This document shows positions 26,301 to 26,507 of a stretch of DNA of 26,507 bases, in pieces; within the stretch, counting starts at the first letter, position 1, and each line of letters starts with the position of its first letter. The stretch lies in NCBI RefSeq assembly GCF_020075705.1, contig NZ_JAIQUM010000070.1:1-26507 (forward strand), given 5' to 3'. The notes beneath the pieces are model-generated. The model made no database searches and was not told the DNA's origin. It was given only the letters and a program-made list of their open reading frames with translations. Source of the stretch: Metabacillus rhizolycopersici. Its GTDB lineage: Bacteria; Bacillota; Bacilli; Bacillales; Bacillaceae. The position numbers were made by a program, and so were the translations under genes.

Positions 26301-26357
26301 TGTTCTTATAGAATCTGATTATGTAAAATAGGCAGACAAAGAAATATGTTATTCTTA

Positions 26358-26383
26358 TTCCGTAATCGGGCGCGATTGCGGAA
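26358..26383. repeat. Dispersed hairpin repeat with CGGGCGCGATTG core
   Basis: TTCCGTAATCG and CGATTGCGGAA form an 11-bp stem with one G-T pair around a GGCG loop. The core recurs at 17107-17118. It lies 58 nt after the nitroreductase stop, is followed by CAGTCGCCTTTTTAC, and may act as a weak terminator; similar intergenic hairpins are common in Bacillaceae. Confidence 0.55.
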
Positions 26384-26453
26384 CAATGAGCAGTCGCCTT
26401 TTTACTAAACCGATCAGAGTAGTTCTATAGATGATTGGATGTAAATAATTAAG

Positions 26454-26493
26454 AAACCCAGCTAATCTTCTCATGTGAAGGTAGCTGGGTTTT
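26454..26493. terminator. Terminator near the window end
   Basis: AAACCCAGCTA (26454-26464) and TAGCTGGGTTT (26482-26492) form an 11-bp stem, extended inside by CTTC/GAAG, with T- and A-rich edges on both strands. It may end the nitroreductase transcript or a leftward gene beyond the window. Confidence 0.7.
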
Positions 26494-26507
26494 AAAGTTG
26501 GACGTGC

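Overview
The window is low-GC DNA from a Firmicute, most likely a member of the Bacillaceae. The evidence is the Bacillus-type Shine-Dalgarno sequences, CcpA cre sites with the TGWNANCGNTNWCA pattern, XylR and AraR regulators of the Bacillus type, a LicT-type RAT leader and an FtsZ ending in [13 protein letters not shown]. The genus cannot be fixed from this sequence. Most of the window is a sugar-catabolism island for plant polysaccharide breakdown products, decorated with mobile-element debris.

Layout. 1-127: the right end of a short structured repeat (copy 0) inserted in the 3' end of an IS6-family transposase relic. 212-7714: xylose block, with xylR (-) divergent from xylA, xylB, an aldose 1-epimerase gene and a xylose/H+ symporter gene (+). 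7730-8504: serine resolvase gene killed by one stop codon, with a res-like repeat cluster. 8586-9635: second aldose 1-epimerase (-). 9683-9890: structured repeat copy A. 9929-15433: arabinose operon araB-araD-araA-araE (-), its promoter carrying an AraR box and a cre. 15639-16798: araR (+), which lacks a normal start codon. 17300-18433: a complete ftsZ (-) outside any division cluster. 18833-19189: interrupted coiled-coil gene. 19262-24757: aryl-beta-glucoside block with double cre, promoter, RAT/terminator leader, a PTS EIIBCA and two tandem GH1 6-phospho-beta-glucosidases separated by repeat copy B. 24825-25085: second IS6-family relic. 25200-26300: divergent HxlR-type regulator and nitroreductase. 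26358-26493: dispersed hairpin and terminator.

How the genes work together. Xylose enters by the symporter, is anomerised by a mutarotase, isomerised by XylA and phosphorylated by XylB. Arabinose enters by AraE and passes through AraA, AraB and AraD. Both routes end at D-xylulose 5-phosphate. Beta-glucosides are phosphorylated on uptake and cleaved by the GH1 enzymes. Each block has a specific regulator signal (XylR operator, AraR boxes, RAT) and a carbon-catabolite signal (cre).

The most interesting points are: (i) three copies of a ~208-bp element bounded by ATAAA, with a 13-bp hairpin at the left and an a-b-a'-b' pseudoknot at the right, which looks like a TnpB-less IS200/IS605 derivative keeping an omegaRNA-like right end; (ii) a 264-bp element with 15-bp perfect inverted ends lying between the Shine-Dalgarno sequence and the ATG of the xylose transporter; (iii) araR with ATA where ATG is expected; (iv) the solitary intact ftsZ.
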